Below are positions 5,990-6,983 of a DNA stretch of 6,983 nucleotides, one piece after another. The notes beneath the pieces are model-generated. The model searched no databases. It was not told the origin of the DNA and saw nothing but the letters and a program-made list of their open reading frames with translations. The translations under genes and the position numbers were made by a program. Source of the stretch: JBJHBY01 sp050485745 (GTDB taxonomy: Bacteria; Pseudomonadota; Gammaproteobacteria; Pseudomonadales; CAMLJR01); assembly GCA_050485745.1 (NCBI GenBank), contig JBJHBY010000189.1, forward strand, positions 1-6,983, written 5' to 3'. The number at the start of each line of letters is the position of its first letter. Within the stretch, counting starts at the first letter, position 1.

Positions 5990-6983
5990 TCAGACACAGC
6001 GCCGCAGACCACCATGGACGAGCACTATCATCCCCACCGGATCGAGCAGGAGGCGCAGCAGCGGTGGCAGCAGGGCAACGTCTTCGCCGCCCGCGAGGAG
6101 CCCGGCCGCGAGAAGTTCTACTGCCTCGCCATGTTCCCCTACCCCAGTGGCAAGCTGCACATGGGCCACGTGCGCAACTACACCATCACCGACGTGGTCT
6201 CGCGCTACCAGCGCATGCGCGGGCGCAACGTCCTGCAACCGATGGGCTGGGACGCATTCGGCCTGCCGGCCGAGAACGCCGCCGTGCAGAATCGCACCGC
6301 GCCGGCGGCATGGACCTACAGCAACATCGCGCACATGAAGGAGCAGCTGTGTCAGCTCGGCTTCGGCTACGACTGGCAGCGCGAGTTCGCCACTTGCAAC
6401 CCGGACTACTACCGCTGGGAGCAGTGGTTCTTCACCCGCCTCTATGAAAAAGGCCTGGTCTACCGCAAGACCGCGGCGGTGAACTGGGATCCGGTCGACC
6501 AGACCGTGCTCGCCAACGAGCAGGTCATCGACGGTCGCGGCTGGCGCTCGGGTGCCCTGGTGGAGCGCCGTGAAATCCCGCAATGGTTTATTCGCATCAC
6601 CGACTACGCCGAGCAGCTGCTGGCCGACCTGGACCCGCTCGAGGGCTGGCCCGAGCAGGTCCGGACCATGCAGCGAAACTGGATCGGGCGCTCCGAGGGC
6701 GTCACCCTGCGCTTTGACCTGGCGACACCGGTCCCCGGTGCGGCCGAGCACTTCGAGGTCTACACCACGCGCCCGGACACCCTGATGGGCGTGACCTACG
6801 TGAGCCTGGCGGCGGAGCACCCGATCGCCCTGCAGGCCGCCGCGGACAACCCCGCCCTGGCGGCTTTCATCGAGGAGTGCCGGCACAGCTCCGTGGCCGA
6901 GGCGGACCTCGCCACCATGGACAAGAAGGGCATGGATACCGGGCTGCGCGCGGTGCATCCCCTGAGCGGGCGCGAGGTACCAG
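5987..6983 (+). CDS. leuS: Leucyl-tRNA synthetase LeuS (N-terminal part, runs off window)
   Basis: LeuS is a cytoplasmic class I aminoacyl-tRNA synthetase that charges tRNA-Leu with leucine. About 332 codons are present, out of roughly 860 for the whole family protein, with no stop before the edge. The ATP-binding HIGH motif appears as HMGH at 58-61 within PYPSGKLHMGHVRNYT. QPMGWDAFGLPAENAA, AVNWDPVDQTVLANEQV and MQRNWIGRSEG follow. The editing (CP1) domain begins with the threonine-rich YTTRPDTLMG, whose T265 corresponds to the E. coli editing residue T252. The KMSKS loop and anticodon-binding domain lie beyond the window. The zinc-site cysteines of E. coli (NWCPNDQ, CCWRC) are replaced here by NWDPVDQ and RGWRS. 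This loss is seen in the sequence and is known to vary among LeuS proteins. Confidence 0.96.
   Translation, partial: MSDTAPQTTMDEHYHPHRIEQEAQQRWQQGNVFAAREEPGREKFYCLAMFPYPSGKLHMGHVRNYTITDVVSRYQRMRGRNVLQPMGWDAFGLPAENAAVQNRTAPAAWTYSNIAHMKEQLCQLGFGYDWQREFATCNPDYYRWEQWFFTRLYEKGLVYRKTAAVNWDPVDQTVLANEQVIDGRGWRSGALVERREIPQWFIRITDYAEQLLADLDPLEGWPEQVRTMQRNWIGRSEGVTLRFDLATPVPGAAEHFEVYTTRPDTLMGVTYVSLAAEHPIALQAAADNPALAAFIEECRHSSVAEADLATMDKKGMDTGLRAVHPLSGREVP

Noticed and set aside
5923..6447. A 174-codon + frame overlapping leuS
   Set aside because: It is out of frame with leuS, which is clearly coding by its HMGH and other family motifs. The product is Arg/Ala/His-rich shadow sequence.
1..6983. A new multi-gene system in the window
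   Set aside because: Every real gene belongs to a well-known housekeeping family in a conserved order. The only non-standard DNA is the small element at the ybeX start.

Overview
The window is a GC-rich piece of a gammaproteobacterial chromosome. It carries the conserved block miaB - phoH/ybeZ - ybeY - ybeX (corC) - lnt - leuS, all on the + strand, in the order familiar from E. coli and its relatives. Protein identities are clear from motifs. The base composition and gene order would fit a Chromatiales/Ectothiorhodospiraceae-like lineage, but the genus cannot be fixed from this sequence alone.

Layout. Positions 1-167 are a non-coding leader with GC-rich hairpins and a good sigma70-type promoter (TTGGGT, 17 bp, TATAAT). 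miaB (168-1520) makes the tRNA methylthiotransferase. After a 97-nt gap comes phoH (1618-2616, TTG start), which overlaps ybeY (2613-3116) by ATGA. ybeX follows, then lnt 6 nt after it. A 105-nt gap with an extended -10 promoter separates lnt from leuS, whose 5' third runs off the right edge.

The one unusual region is 3113-3558. A palindromic, MITE-like element with about 35-bp terminal inverted repeats sits between two CTAG copies and interrupts codon 6 of ybeX. The relic of the native start (MSDDRS) lies at 3097-3114, overlapping the end of ybeY. Removing the element plus one CTAG restores a normal CorC N-terminus, MSDDRSSHDPGDK. The element's right end offers a replacement ATG at 3545 behind a G-rich Shine-Dalgarno-like stretch. 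This gives a 280-residue YbeX against an inferred 282 before insertion. The element contains a 10-N assembly gap, and the sequence on both sides looks like the same left arm read twice. The apparent tandem copy is therefore probably an assembly artefact.

Functionally, the genes cover tRNA modification (MiaB), rRNA maturation and ribosome quality control (PhoH/YbeZ, YbeY, YbeX), lipoprotein maturation (Lnt) and leucyl-tRNA charging (LeuS). No new defence, metabolic or mobile system beyond the small element is supported.
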